A DNA stretch of 64,000 bases from NCBI GenBank assembly GCA_016709995.1, contig JADJLQ010000002.1:1054001-1118000 (forward strand). Reading direction: 5' to 3'. Positions 37,446 to 47,536 of the stretch are shown here, one piece after another. Source of the stretch: Saprospiraceae bacterium. Lineage in GTDB: Bacteria; Bacteroidota; Bacteroidia; Chitinophagales; Saprospiraceae. Numbering within the stretch: the first letter of the stretch is position 1; the number at the start of each line of letters is the position of its first letter. Both the position numbers and the translations under genes were made by a program. The notes under the pieces are model-generated. The model had not been told where the DNA came from. It searched no databases and saw nothing but the letters and a program-made list of their open reading frames with translations.

Positions 37446-38714
37446 ATGCATAATGTTAAACATCGGATATTGATCGCCCTGCTGGTTTGCGCCAGCTACC
37501 TCCCGGGCCAAAACACGCTATCGCTCTCTGGCCTGTATGATGCAGCCGCAGCAGCTCATCCCTACCAGCGGCTCAAAACTGCTGCACAAAACAATGCTGA
37601 CTTGCGGCAGCAGATCAACAAAAGCATCGGGCTGCCACAGGCAAACCTGACGGGTCAGGCATCCTGGCAGTCAGATGTCACCAAGATTGATGTGCCTCTG
37701 CCGGGATTTGAGATACCCGGTCAGCCCAAGGATCAGTACCGCGCCGTGTTGGAGCTGAGCCAGTCCTTGCTGGATGGAGGGGCTTTGAAATCAGGCGCAC
37801 AACAGATCACCCAGGCTAACCAGGTCGAGCAAGCCAATGCAGATGTTCTGCTATACAATATAAAGGAGTCGATCTGCCGGTCGTATTTCGGTGCGCAGAT
37901 CGCAGAGTTGACAATGGAGCAGATGCAGATACTGATTAAAGACCTGGAAGACAAAGTAGAGCGGTTGCAGTCCCAGATCGCAGGTGGCATTGCCAGTGGC
38001 TATCAGCAGGAAGTACTGCAAGTCAAGATTGCTGAAGCCAGGCAGGGTATTCGGGAGGCTCAAAAAAACAAACAAAGTGCAATCAATACACTACAGATCC
38101 TAAGCGGTACTAGCATCGGACCAGATGCCCGGTTCAATGACAACATCCGGGGCATGACAAATGGTGCTGCTCAAAGGCCCGAACTCAGATTGTTTGAAGC
38201 CCAAAAAAACCTGCAGATTGCTCAATACGACCAGAGTTTGACACGGTACCGTCCCAGAGTGAATGCTTTCGCCCAGCTGGGATATGGTAGGCCCAGCCTC
38301 AATGTGCTCTCCGATAAATTTAAAGGATATTCAATCTTTGGGCTGCGTGCGCAATGGAATCTCAGTGATCTCTATCTGCATCACCGAGACAAAGAAAAAA
38401 GCCTGCTCACCAATAACCTTAGCAATATTCAAGCTATGTCCGATGCATTTGACCTGCAGCAGAAAACCAAAATCGCAGCGCAAAATGCAGAAATCGAAAG
38501 TTATATTGACCTGGTCCGAGAAGACGAAAAAGTGATAACCCTGTATGAAAAAATACTCATTAGCAGCAATGCACAATTTGAAAACGGCATCTCTACCATC
38601 AATGATTATTCTAACGATGCAAATAACCTTGCTCAAGCAAAAATCAGGCGGGATGTACATCAATCCATGCTCATGCAATCCAAAGAATTATTAAGCCTCC
38701 TCCAGGGAAAATAA
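37446..38714 (+). CDS. TolC family outer membrane efflux protein
   Basis: 422 residues with a signal peptide (cleavage near LPGQNT). Long coiled-coil alpha-hairpins are apparent (EQMQILIKDLEDKVERLQSQ; AEARQGIREAQKNKQSAINT). It would form the outer membrane channel for the ABC pump encoded downstream. It is 11 nt after the TetR gene. Confidence 0.92.
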   Translation: MHNVKHRILIALLVCASYLPGQNTLSLSGLYDAAAAAHPYQRLKTAAQNNADLRQQINKSIGLPQANLTGQASWQSDVTKIDVPLPGFEIPGQPKDQYRAVLELSQSLLDGGALKSGAQQITQANQVEQANADVLLYNIKESICRSYFGAQIAELTMEQMQILIKDLEDKVERLQSQIAGGIASGYQQEVLQVKIAEARQGIREAQKNKQSAINTLQILSGTSIGPDARFNDNIRGMTNGAAQRPELRLFEAQKNLQIAQYDQSLTRYRPRVNAFAQLGYGRPSLNVLSDKFKGYSIFGLRAQWNLSDLYLHHRDKEKSLLTNNLSNIQAMSDAFDLQQKTKIAAQNAEIESYIDLVREDEKVITLYEKILISSNAQFENGISTINDYSNDANNLAQAKIRRDVHQSMLMQSKELLSLLQGK

Positions 38715-38758
38715 TCCATTTTACCATCAAAATAATCCGAAATATAAAATAGAAGAAA

Positions 38759-39751
38759 ATGAAAATTATAAATCTACATTCAATGGCATGCTACGCAGGG
38801 GTATCGATTTTACTCATTACTGCTTGCAGCAAAAAAGGTGACTCTTACAAGGCCAGTGGTATTTTCGAAGCCAAAGAAATCATCGTTTCTTCTTTGGCTG
38901 GAGGTAGGGTAAATCAATTGAATATCGAGGAAGGATACACTCTGACTGCGGGACAGTTAGTAGGAAAGATCGATTGTAGCCAACAAGAGCTATCTGTAAA
39001 ACAAGCGACTGAATCGCTCAATATACTTCAATATAAAACTGCCGATGCAGGTCCCAATATCAAAGTCTTGCAGCAGCAGGTCATTGTCCAGCAAAACCAG
39101 GTAAATGTGTTACAGGAGCAGATGGCTACAACGCTGCGGGAAGAAGCCAGGCTGAAGAAATTGGTTGAAGCCAGGGCTATCCCTTCTAAACAATTGGATG
39201 ATATCCAAAGTAATAAAGCAATACTTCAAAAGCAAATTGAAAGCGCTACAGCTCAAATAGGGGTATACAAACAACAGATGGAGGCGGCTCTAAAGAATAC
39301 AGCTACTCAAAATAGGGCTATTCTTGCTGAAAAATCACCCATGACTGCCCGCGAAGCTCAACTCAAAGATCTCGAAGAAAAATGCAATATCATCAATCCG
39401 ATTAATGGCACGGTCCTTACCCAATATACTTATGCTTATGAAATGGCCAATCCCGGTAAAGCACTGTATAAAATAGCTAACCTCGATACACTTTATCTCA
39501 AAGCATATATCACCGGCACTCAACTTGGAGAGATCAAGTTGGGACAAACTGTTGAAGTCATCACCAATCAAGGCGAGGATACCAAAAGCACCTACCCTGG
39601 TATGATCATTTGGATCTCGGACAAAGCAGAGTTTACCCCTAAATCTATCATGACGGTAGACGAGCGGGCCAATCTGGTATATCCTGTCAAAATAAAGACG
39701 GCCAATGATGGGAAAATCAAAATAGGCATGTTTGCTGAAATCAATTGGTAA
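38759..39751 (+). CDS. HlyD-type periplasmic adaptor lipoprotein (YbhG-like)
   Basis: 330 residues. The lipobox LLITACSKK marks an acylated Cys near residue 22. A biotinyl-lipoyl half-domain (VNQLNIEEGYTLTAGQLVGKID), a long Gln-rich coiled-coil hairpin (about 80-190), a second lipoyl half (NIINPINGTVLTQYTYAYEM) and a beta-barrel follow. It would link the TolC channel to the ABC-2 permeases. Its stop TAA shares one base with the next ATG (TAATG), which indicates tight coupling to the ATPase gene. Confidence 0.92.
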   Translation: MKIINLHSMACYAGVSILLITACSKKGDSYKASGIFEAKEIIVSSLAGGRVNQLNIEEGYTLTAGQLVGKIDCSQQELSVKQATESLNILQYKTADAGPNIKVLQQQVIVQQNQVNVLQEQMATTLREEARLKKLVEARAIPSKQLDDIQSNKAILQKQIESATAQIGVYKQQMEAALKNTATQNRAILAEKSPMTAREAQLKDLEEKCNIINPINGTVLTQYTYAYEMANPGKALYKIANLDTLYLKAYITGTQLGEIKLGQTVEVITNQGEDTKSTYPGMIIWISDKAEFTPKSIMTVDERANLVYPVKIKTANDGKIKIGMFAEINW

Positions 39752-40665
39752 TGGCTATCGTAGAAGTAAAAAATATCTAAAAATCGTATGACAAAGGCAA
39801 GATCAAAGCCCTGCAGGATATATCCTTGTCTGTAGATAAAGGAGAGTTATACGGATTGATCGGTCCAGACGGAGCAGGCAAGACTACCTTGATTCGAATC
39901 ATTGCCAGCCTGTTGATTGCTGATAGTGGAAGTGCAACCTTGGCCGGATTTGATGTAGTCACAGATTACCTCCAAATACGCTCTATTATCGGGTATATGC
40001 CGGGTAAATTTTCGTTGTACCAGGATCTTTCAGTAGAAGAAAATCTTCAGTTTTTTGCCACAGTGTTTAATACGACTATCAAAGAAAATTTCGAATTGAT
40101 CAAAGATTTGTATGTCCAGTTGGAACCATTCAAATCAAGACGCGCCGGCAAACTTTCCGGAGGTATGAAACAAAAATTAGCGCTCTGCTGTGCACTTATA
40201 CACGAACCCAAAGTATTACTTCTGGACGAGCCCACCACCGGGGTAGACCCTGTATCAAGAAAGGAGTTTTGGGAAATGCTGATCAAATTAAAAGCCAAAG
40301 GAATCACCATCATAGTGTCTACCCCTTATATGGATGAAGCAGCTATGTGTGACAGAATATCTCTGATACAAAATGGTAAAATATTGGAGACTGGTACTCC
40401 TGCTGCGGTGACTAAGTATGCTGCGCATAAGATCTATGCCGTCAAAGCTGAGTCTATGTATGAATTGATGAAATCTATCAGACTTTATCCATCCTTGCAT
40501 TCATGTTATGCATTTGGAGATTCGCATCATGTCCAGTTGGAAGATGATGATATCGCAGGGCTTACTGGTTTTCTGGAACAACAAGGAATAAACGATACGC
40601 AGATCAAAGAAATAGCTCCGGGCATAGAAGACATATTTATGGAAAAAATGAATCTAGCTGTATGA
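39751..40665 (+). pseudogene. ABC transporter ATPase 1 of the efflux operon, in-frame TAA at codon 10
   Basis: From the coupled ATG at 39751 the frame reads MAIVEVKNI, then TAA at 39778-39780, then KSYDKGKIKALQDISLSVDK and a normal ABC ATPase to 40665 (304 residues). The neighbouring paralogue has Thr at this place (VKDLTK), so one change from a Ser codon such as TCA would create the stop. The Walker A IGPDGAGKTTLIR, signature LSGGMKQKLALC, Walker B VLLLDEPTTGVDP and H-loop region are intact, although the usual His is Pro in VSTPYMDEA. An internal start near 39826 would lack the first strands of the fold. Either a true nonsense mutation or a base-call error. Confidence 0.85.
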
Positions 40666-41396
40666 ATGCCATCGAAGTAAAAGATCTGACTAAAACATTT
40701 GGTGCATTTACGGCAGTAGACCATATCACCTTTGATGTGAAAAAAGGTGAAATTTTTGGTTTCCTTGGAGCAAACGGAGCAGGAAAGACTACTGCCATGC
40801 GCATGCTCTGTGGGTTATTATTGCCCAGCTCAGGTTCAGGTACTGTGGCCGGATATGACATTGCAACCCAAAGTGAAGACATCAAAAAAAACATAGGCTA
40901 TATGAGTCAAAAGTTTTCTTTGTACAATGATCTGACAGTAAGAGAAAACATACGATTTTATGGTGGTCTTTACGATATTCCATCAAAAGAATTAAAACTC
41001 AAAAGTGAGGCTTTGCTGGAAAGGCTAGGATTGACTGCCTACGCCAATAAACTGCTCAGCTCTTTACCCCTGGGCTGGAAGCAAAAATTGGCTTTTTCAG
41101 TAGCGATTCAACACAAACCCTCTATCGTTTTTTTGGACGAGCCTACCGGAGGTGTAGATCCTATCACCCGAAGACAGTTTTGGGATATGATCTACGAAGC
41201 GTCTAATGATGGCCTTACAGTATTCGCCACTACACATTATATGGACGAAGCTGAGTATTGTCATAGGGTATCCATCATGGTGGATGGCCAAATAGCGGCA
41301 CTGGATACTCCGACTGCACTAAAGGAAAAATATGAAAGTAAAAATATGGATGAGGTATTTAGAAAATTGGCGAGGAAAGCTGTGAGAGGGGAATAG
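40662..41396 (+). CDS. ABC transporter ATPase 2 of the efflux operon
   Basis: 244 residues with Walker A LGANGAGKTTAMR, signature LPLGWKQKLAFS (a weakened LSGGQ), Walker B IVFLDEPTGGVDP and the His switch in TTHYMDEAEYC. With the preceding gene it corresponds to the two halves of YbhF-type double ATPases, here as separate polypeptides. It overlaps the first ATPase by 4 nt (ATGA). Confidence 0.93.
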   Translation: MNAIEVKDLTKTFGAFTAVDHITFDVKKGEIFGFLGANGAGKTTAMRMLCGLLLPSSGSGTVAGYDIATQSEDIKKNIGYMSQKFSLYNDLTVRENIRFYGGLYDIPSKELKLKSEALLERLGLTAYANKLLSSLPLGWKQKLAFSVAIQHKPSIVFLDEPTGGVDPITRRQFWDMIYEASNDGLTVFATTHYMDEAEYCHRVSIMVDGQIAALDTPTALKEKYESKNMDEVFRKLARKAVRGE

Positions 41397-41690
41397 GGAA
41401 TAGGCAATAGTGCGTCCCGAAGATTCGGGAGACCCCCTTCAGGGTTGGGGTTGTGCGGTCGAATGAATGAAAAAATCAAGAATCAATAAGCAATAGGCAA
41501 TAGGCAATTAGCAATAGGCATCATGAAACTTCGGGAGAAGGAATGAAGAATTGTTGAATTGCCTGAAGACTCAAAGCGGGCACCTGATACCTGAAAACTG
41601 AACGAAATGAATAAATTTAATAAATAGGAGAAATGCAGTTATCGAACGGAATTGCTCATGCTATACCCCTTACAAAACTGAAATAAACAA
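41397..41690. repeat. Repeat-rich spacer inside the efflux operon
   Basis: About 290 nt separating the ATPases from the permeases. It holds a perfect palindrome TCCCGAA-GA-TTCGGGA (41415-41430), a half copy near 41530 (ACTTCGGGAGA), and short tandem repeats of the type GCAATAGGCAATAG (about 41398-41412 and 41485-41520). The palindrome is of the same family as the one in the tRNA-Phe fragments at 11501-11993. No ORF is supported. Confidence 0.75.
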
Positions 41691-42800
41691 ATGAAATCAT
41701 CACTTTATGCCATGATCGTCAAAGAATTTAAGCACGTGCTGCGGGACGGGCGAAGCTTGTTTTTTTTGTTGGCTCAGCCGGTGATGATGATGACACTATT
41801 TGGATTTGCCCTGAGCAATGAGGTCAAGGAATCCCGGGTAGTCATCATCAATCAGGCACATGATGAGATGAGTGCTGCGTTGATCGATCGATTTGATGAA
41901 AGTAGATATTTTCATGTGGTGGGCACGATTGATGACAGCAAAGAAGTCAGCACCTGGTTTGAACAAGGTAAAGCTTTGCTTGCCATAGTATTTCCTGCCC
42001 ATTTTGCGGAGGATCTGAAACATACCAACAAAGGATCGGTGCAGATCCTGGCTGATGCTTCTGATCCAAATACGGCGGCTATAGCTGCTAATTATGCGGG
42101 GGCGATATTGAGGAATTTTCAATCGGAAGGTCTGGGCCTGACCAAGCTGCCCTATGAGATCAAAGTGGAGCCGCATATGCTGTACAATCCTCAACTGATC
42201 AGTGCATTTAATTTTGTACCCGGTGTGATGACCCTGATCCTTATGATCCTTGGCGCTATGATGACATCAGTGGCCATCGTACGAGAAAAGGAAACAGGCA
42301 CCATGGAAGTTTTGCTTGCATCGCCGATGCATCCGATGCAGATCGTGATCAGCAAGGCAGTGCCTTATATGGTGCTGGCCTTTGTCAATGTATTGATCAT
42401 TTTGTTTTTATCTGTCTTTGTATTAAATGTTCCTATCCGGGGCAGTTTGTTCTTATTGTTGGCGGAGAGTGTGTTATTTATCAGCACCACTCTTGCTTTG
42501 GGATTGTTGATATCCACTTCTACTGAAAAGCAACAGGTGGCCATGTTTATTTCGTTGGTAGGATTGATGTTGCCGGCTTTGATATTCAGCGGATTTATGT
42601 TCCCTATAGAAAACATGCCTTTGCCACTTCGAGTCATCTCTCATGTGGTACCTACGAGATGGTATTATAGCATAGTGCGGGCGATCATGATTAAAGGTTT
42701 GGGCATAGCCAGTATTTGGAAAGAGACATTGATTTTAGGAGGTATGACGATAGTTTTGATCGCTATTGCAGTTAAAAAGTTTAAAGTGCATCTACAATGA
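41691..42800 (+). CDS. ABC-2 type permease 1 (YbhS/YbhR-like)
   Basis: 369 residues. An N-terminal helix (about 22-40), a large periplasmic domain (about 45-175) and five C-terminal helices including TLILMILGAMMTSVAIVREK and ETGTMEVLLASPM form the ABC-2 permease signature. It pairs with the second permease to make the export channel. Its stop overlaps the start of permease 2 by 4 nt. Confidence 0.92.
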   Translation: MKSSLYAMIVKEFKHVLRDGRSLFFLLAQPVMMMTLFGFALSNEVKESRVVIINQAHDEMSAALIDRFDESRYFHVVGTIDDSKEVSTWFEQGKALLAIVFPAHFAEDLKHTNKGSVQILADASDPNTAAIAANYAGAILRNFQSEGLGLTKLPYEIKVEPHMLYNPQLISAFNFVPGVMTLILMILGAMMTSVAIVREKETGTMEVLLASPMHPMQIVISKAVPYMVLAFVNVLIILFLSVFVLNVPIRGSLFLLLAESVLFISTTLALGLLISTSTEKQQVAMFISLVGLMLPALIFSGFMFPIENMPLPLRVISHVVPTRWYYSIVRAIMIKGLGIASIWKETLILGGMTIVLIAIAVKKFKVHLQ

Positions 42801-43918
42801 AAAAATTATTAGTCATCGTGCGAAAAGAATTTGCACAAATCTTTCGTCAGCCTGCCATTTTGCGTATGATGATCATGATGCCGATAGTTCAATTGATTTT
42901 GATACCACTGGCAGCAGACTATGAGGTGCGCAACATCAATCTTCAGGTCATTGATTTCGATCATTCTACCTATTCCCAGGAGATGATCCAAAAACTGGCG
43001 GCTTCTCCGTATTTTAGATTGGTCAGCGTACCTGACCATCCTGACAAAGCGCTGCATAATATCGAAGAGAATATAGCCGATCTGACTATCACTGTGCCAC
43101 ATAATTTTGAAAAAGATCTGATTCGTGAAAACAAAGCATCGGTTTCTATTGAAGCAGATGCCGTCAACGGCACCAAAGCTTCTCTGGGTGTCACCTACGC
43201 ATCCCAGATCATTGGAGATTATAATCAACAGATCAGGGAAAGGCTGGTTCAGATGCCCAGATTTAATGAAATGACCCTTATTGAGGTGAATACTTCCTTT
43301 TGGTATAATCCATTGATCAAATACCCTTTGTTTATGGTACCGGGTATCTTAGCCTTATTGGTTACGATGGTTGGTGGTCTGATGTCTGCACTTAATATCG
43401 TATCGGAGAAAGAAATCGGCACGATAGAACAATTAAATGTAAGCCCGATGAAAAGGTATCAATTTTTGCTTGGCAAATTAATTCCATTTTGGGTGCTTGG
43501 CCTCGTGTCGATCACTTTGGGTTTGTTGGTAGCTTATTTTATTTATGGGATCGTACCAAGAGGTTCTTATTTTTCGATTTATTTTTTCTCGGGAGTGTAT
43601 TTGATAGGCGCATTGGGAGTAGGGCTATTGTTGAGCACGCTGGTAGACACCCAGATGCAGGCGACTTTGTTTTCTTTTTTTATAGTCATGTTTTTTGTGC
43701 TGATGGGAGGTCTGTATACGCCGATCGAATCCATGCCAGATTGGGCACAAACTTTGTCGTCTTTTAATCCTGTGCGATATTTTATCCGTGTTATGAGAGC
43801 TATTGTAATCAAGGGAAGTGGTATTGGAGATTTGATCCCTGAACTGAAGGCGATGATCGTATTTGGGATTGTGTTGAATACCCTGGCGGTGTTGAATTAT
43901 AGAAAGAGAAGCACCTGA
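42797..43918 (+). CDS. ABC-2 type permease 2 (YbhR-like)
   Basis: 373 residues with the same topology as permease 1: an N-terminal helix, a periplasmic domain, and a C-terminal helix bundle with SEKEIGTIEQLNVSPMKRYQ. Both permeases are distantly similar, consistent with a heterodimeric exporter. Last gene of the operon. Confidence 0.92.
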   Translation: MKKLLVIVRKEFAQIFRQPAILRMMIMMPIVQLILIPLAADYEVRNINLQVIDFDHSTYSQEMIQKLAASPYFRLVSVPDHPDKALHNIEENIADLTITVPHNFEKDLIRENKASVSIEADAVNGTKASLGVTYASQIIGDYNQQIRERLVQMPRFNEMTLIEVNTSFWYNPLIKYPLFMVPGILALLVTMVGGLMSALNIVSEKEIGTIEQLNVSPMKRYQFLLGKLIPFWVLGLVSITLGLLVAYFIYGIVPRGSYFSIYFFSGVYLIGALGVGLLLSTLVDTQMQATLFSFFIVMFFVLMGGLYTPIESMPDWAQTLSSFNPVRYFIRVMRAIVIKGSGIGDLIPELKAMIVFGIVLNTLAVLNYRKRST

Positions 43919-43952
43919 TCGTTTTTTTGTATCCAGCTTTAGGAAGAATTAA

Positions 43953-46289
43953 TTAATGGAAGATCAGGATGCTTTTTGTTTCCTGCCAATTTTCTGTCCT
44001 ACATATTAGCGTAAACGCTCCTTCACGTACATTTTGACAATCCAGAGTAATATTATTTTCTCCTGTAATTTGGGCGAGACCGGTATAGACCATTTGTCCA
44101 AGCTCATTGATGAGGTAAACTTTTATTTTTCCGGAGGGAAGTTTTCCAAACCGGATATTTAACCAGGAGCTCACCGGATTGGGATAGACAGTGATGGTGG
44201 TTGGAGCCTTAGGGGGAAGCACTCTGGCATTTATATGATTTACAGATAAAGTGTAATCTTCTACTTCACCAAAACTAAAGGTCTCGCAAGCATTGCTTTT
44301 TTTACTGTCACGCATTTGGATGCGGAGTCGGTAGCTGCCTGGTGTTACCCAAGCAGGGATATTTATGTTTTCGTGGATGGAGAGTGCGCTGGTTTTCTGC
44401 AAAAGCATTTCATTGAGGTCATCAAAATCTCCATCCTGATTCCAATCGGCCCACATATACCAATTTTCAGAAAGAGTATAATTTCCGGCGAAGCCTGCTT
44501 GAAGATGGATGTCCAGCAGTTGTCCGGGATTTACTTCAATGGTGGCCTCCGTGTGGTCCAGGTACCCATTATTATTGCCTGTTTTAAAAAGTTGACTGCC
44601 GATGCTGACCTGGTTGATAAATTCATATTTGCTGATTTTTCCTTTGGAAATACAATAATTGATCTGGCAGGGTTTGCAGTACGGGCCACAGTCAATACCG
44701 GTTTCAGAAGCATCCTGAATGCCGTTTTGACAAGGATCGATCAAGATGGCTTCCTGTAAAATAATTTTATAGTCTTCTGTTTCACCAAAATCGAAGGTAT
44801 CGCAAGCAGAGTGAGGCAACGCCCACTGCATTTGGACCCTCATGGAAAAAGTATCTGAAGTGGCAAGTTTAAAAGTCGATGGAAAATATTTTAGAGTGAG
44901 TGTATCTGTGATGGTACCGATGTCCTGATGGTGATAAACCCATTCCTGATCATTATCAAAAAGTCCATTTTTATTCCAATCAATCCAAATGGACCAATGT
45001 TGTTGTGTTTGGTAATCGTTGGGGGCAGGTTTTAAGACTATAGAGTTTGTCTTATTGGTATACAAGGGTAAATAGGTATCGTCAAAGGCGGCATAGCCAT
45101 GATCGTCCCCTGTGCTATGGGTACTATCATTGATGGATACAGATTGGATATAATCAAACATCGAAAACATTCCTGCTCCTATACATGGACATGGGGCACA
45201 ATCACCTCCACAATCGATGCCGGTCTCTTTGCCATTTTGAATACCATCATGACAAGTGTTTAAAGCTACAGTTGGACAAGGGCCACATTCTCCTCCGCAG
45301 TCGATACCTGTTTCATCGCCATTTTGAATACCATCACTACAATGAGCTATGATACCAATAGATAATCCAGGAGACTGTAAGATAGATGCCCGATATCCTC
45401 CAGGAGCAAACAAAGCTTCCATCCTGTCGACCTGGCCTTGAGTGAATAAGCTCATGCAAGCATCATCCGAATAGTCTAAAAAATTCTCGACCATATCGAT
45501 GCCAGAACATGAAGGATGGTCTATTTTGCAGCCATAATTTGGTTCTGCAGAATTAGGAGTGTCGTCTACCTCGTCATCCGCTTCGCAACCGGTGCTTAGA
45601 CCCCAGGTGTGAAATAGATTAAGCCAATGACCTACCTCATGGGTCACTGTTCGACCCATATCAAAAGGGCTATATTTTTCATTTGGGCCGAAATATTTGT
45701 AATTGATGACGACGCCATCTCTTGAATCACCGGGCATATAAGCATATCCCAATACCCCTGATACATTCGCTACCCATATATTTAGATAATGCTGGGACGG
45801 CCATGGGGACTTGCCTCCATAGAGATCTGACATTACCACAGGGCCAATAGGGAATTTTGAAAGTGTCGTATAAGTCCTGGTGATTCCATTAGTCCTATAA
45901 CCCATCGGATCTACCGTGGCCAGGTGAAATCGGATCGAACTCGCAGCAGCCTGAGCATACTTTTGAGTTTGAATGGTGCCAAAATCTTTGTTGAGAATAT
46001 TGATCTGGGCTATGATCTGTGAATCACTGATATTTTGTAATTCAGTATTATACACTACGTGTACTACTACCGGGATATGGATCTCTGCCCTGCGCATACC
46101 TTGTCCCGATTGATAGGTATGGGTATGATCAGATATGAGGTTACGAGTCTGTAGAAAAGCTGGATTGGTCTGTAATTGTTGAAGGTAAATCCCGTCACTT
46201 CCACAAGATCTGGTGATGTTCTGGCTGTGTAACGTGCTTGAAGAAATCACTATTAACAGGATCAAACACGCCTTCAAACAGACCTTCAT
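43953..46289 (-). CDS. Secreted M43-family metalloprotease with GEVED and type IX sorting domains
   Basis: 778 residues from the ATG at 46289, which opens a signal peptide (MKVCLKACLILLIVISSSTL). An upstream start at 46421 is less likely. The M43B (pappalysin-like) zinc site HEVGHWLNLFH and a Met-turn region (YSDDACMSLFTQGQVDRM) are present. Three Cys-rich DGIQNGxETGIDCGGxC repeats separate two GEVED domains (each ending in CxxFxFGEVEDY). The C-terminus (ITVYPNPVSSWLNIRFGKLP onward) is a type A T9SS sorting domain, so export to the cell surface is expected. Confidence 0.92.
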   Translation of the reverse strand: MKVCLKACLILLIVISSSTLHSQNITRSCGSDGIYLQQLQTNPAFLQTRNLISDHTHTYQSGQGMRRAEIHIPVVVHVVYNTELQNISDSQIIAQINILNKDFGTIQTQKYAQAAASSIRFHLATVDPMGYRTNGITRTYTTLSKFPIGPVVMSDLYGGKSPWPSQHYLNIWVANVSGVLGYAYMPGDSRDGVVINYKYFGPNEKYSPFDMGRTVTHEVGHWLNLFHTWGLSTGCEADDEVDDTPNSAEPNYGCKIDHPSCSGIDMVENFLDYSDDACMSLFTQGQVDRMEALFAPGGYRASILQSPGLSIGIIAHCSDGIQNGDETGIDCGGECGPCPTVALNTCHDGIQNGKETGIDCGGDCAPCPCIGAGMFSMFDYIQSVSINDSTHSTGDDHGYAAFDDTYLPLYTNKTNSIVLKPAPNDYQTQQHWSIWIDWNKNGLFDNDQEWVYHHQDIGTITDTLTLKYFPSTFKLATSDTFSMRVQMQWALPHSACDTFDFGETEDYKIILQEAILIDPCQNGIQDASETGIDCGPYCKPCQINYCISKGKISKYEFINQVSIGSQLFKTGNNNGYLDHTEATIEVNPGQLLDIHLQAGFAGNYTLSENWYMWADWNQDGDFDDLNEMLLQKTSALSIHENINIPAWVTPGSYRLRIQMRDSKKSNACETFSFGEVEDYTLSVNHINARVLPPKAPTTITVYPNPVSSWLNIRFGKLPSGKIKVYLINELGQMVYTGLAQITGENNITLDCQNVREGAFTLICRTENWQETKSILIFH

Positions 46290-46453
46290 TATATTAAATA
46301 TATTTTTAATATGATATGGAATCAAAAATGGTGCCAAAGTCCTTGCCTGGATGGAGCTTCCCAGGTTTCGCGGGGTGATAAATATGACCCAGAATGTAAA
46401 TATTTTAAGCGTCTTGCTCACGCTGTTGCATAAATTATTAGCTTAGTAGGCTA

Positions 46454-47185
46454 ATGAATAAAACTGAATCTACACCATTGACTACGCATACTTTTGAGGT
46501 GAATGGAACAACACGTTCTTATCTCTCCAATGATGAAGTCCCTACGCCAAAGTATATAGTGATCGTATTTCATGGCAATGGAGGCACTGCGGAAGGATTT
46601 GCCAAAAAGTACGTTCTTCAAAATATTTTTTCTGAGGGATTGATAGTTTATCTGCAGGGTATCCCTGGTATCGGTGGCGGATTTGATCCCAAGGGATTAA
46701 AAAATGGTTGGCAACGAAAGAAAGGGGATGGAGAAGATCGGGATTTGTATGCGATCGATATGCTGGTCAAACATTTGAAGTCGTCCTATCCAAAGCTTAA
46801 AGATAAGATCTATGCCATGGGTCATAGTAATGGGGGTCGATTCACTTATCTGCTATGGAGTGAAAGAGCGGGTTTATTCAATGGATTTATCATCAATGCC
46901 CACCAGGGAGTAGATCTGCTAGGTGCGGAGCTCGAGCCCAGGTCTGCAATGATAATCACTGGAAGACAAGACAGGGTAGTGAATAATGCCAATCAATTGA
47001 AATCAGCTGATCTCGTGCAGTCCTTGCTTCAATGTGATAGTCACGAAATCATCAATGACGAACTGACCATCTATAGAAATATTAAAACCGGATTGAAATT
47101 GCATCATTATATTCACCTGGGAGGACATGATCTGCCAAAGCCGGCGTTGAAATTTATAGCTGCATTCCTGGAAGGCTCAAGGTGA
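46454..47185 (+). CDS. Alpha/beta hydrolase, polyhydroxybutyrate depolymerase/LpqC-like esterase
   Basis: 243 residues. The oxyanion region VIVFHGNGGTAEGF, the nucleophile elbow AMGHSNGGRF (Ser in GHSNG) and a late HYIHLGGHDLP with the likely catalytic His are visible. There is no signal peptide, so it is probably cytosolic. The substrate is unknown. It is divergent from the M43 protease gene. Confidence 0.86.
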   Translation: MNKTESTPLTTHTFEVNGTTRSYLSNDEVPTPKYIVIVFHGNGGTAEGFAKKYVLQNIFSEGLIVYLQGIPGIGGGFDPKGLKNGWQRKKGDGEDRDLYAIDMLVKHLKSSYPKLKDKIYAMGHSNGGRFTYLLWSERAGLFNGFIINAHQGVDLLGAELEPRSAMIITGRQDRVVNNANQLKSADLVQSLLQCDSHEIINDELTIYRNIKTGLKLHHYIHLGGHDLPKPALKFIAAFLEGSR

Positions 47186-47536
47186 TTTTCGGCCTGACTA
47201 AGTTTTGCTGGGCGTATTAATTTTAACAATTTTCTTATCCCGGGCGAAAAGTAGAATTCTTTCTTAGTGATAATTTGGTTATTTTTTAAAAGCGTATTCA
47301 ACTTTTAATTTTATCCTCACCTAATTGGTTGTCCATTTTTCCATCCTTACTCCAAAAGGTCGTCCCTACGGGACTTTGGCAAGTGGCTGTTAGTCTAAGT
47401 TACCAAAAAGGCGCTCCGCTGGGGCTTTTATTCAGTCTGGGTATGACCACCCTGATCACCTTTAAGTTAACTTAATACATATGGATAGATGAAGAGTCTC
47501 GCTCTATCTTAAAACAAGCCTCTGAAATATCAGGAT
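47186..47536. other. Intergenic region with short inverted-repeat-like segments, 351 nt
   Basis: Contains a GGTCGTCCCTACGGGACT segment (about 47358-47376) and AAGGCGCTCCGCTGGGGC (about 47410-47427), which are palindrome-like and more GC-rich than the surroundings. They look like degenerate dispersed repeats. No ORF or RNA gene is supported. Confidence 0.45.

Noticed and set aside
40662..41396. Second efflux ATPase considered as a pseudogene because of its LPLGWKQ signature
   Set aside because: Walker A, Walker B and the switch His are intact and the frame is complete; a weakened signature is common in asymmetric ABC pairs.
41480..41525. Short regularly spaced GCAATAGGCAAT repeats considered as a CRISPR array
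   Set aside because: Repeat units are only about 7-13 nt, contiguous without unique spacers, and no cas genes are present.
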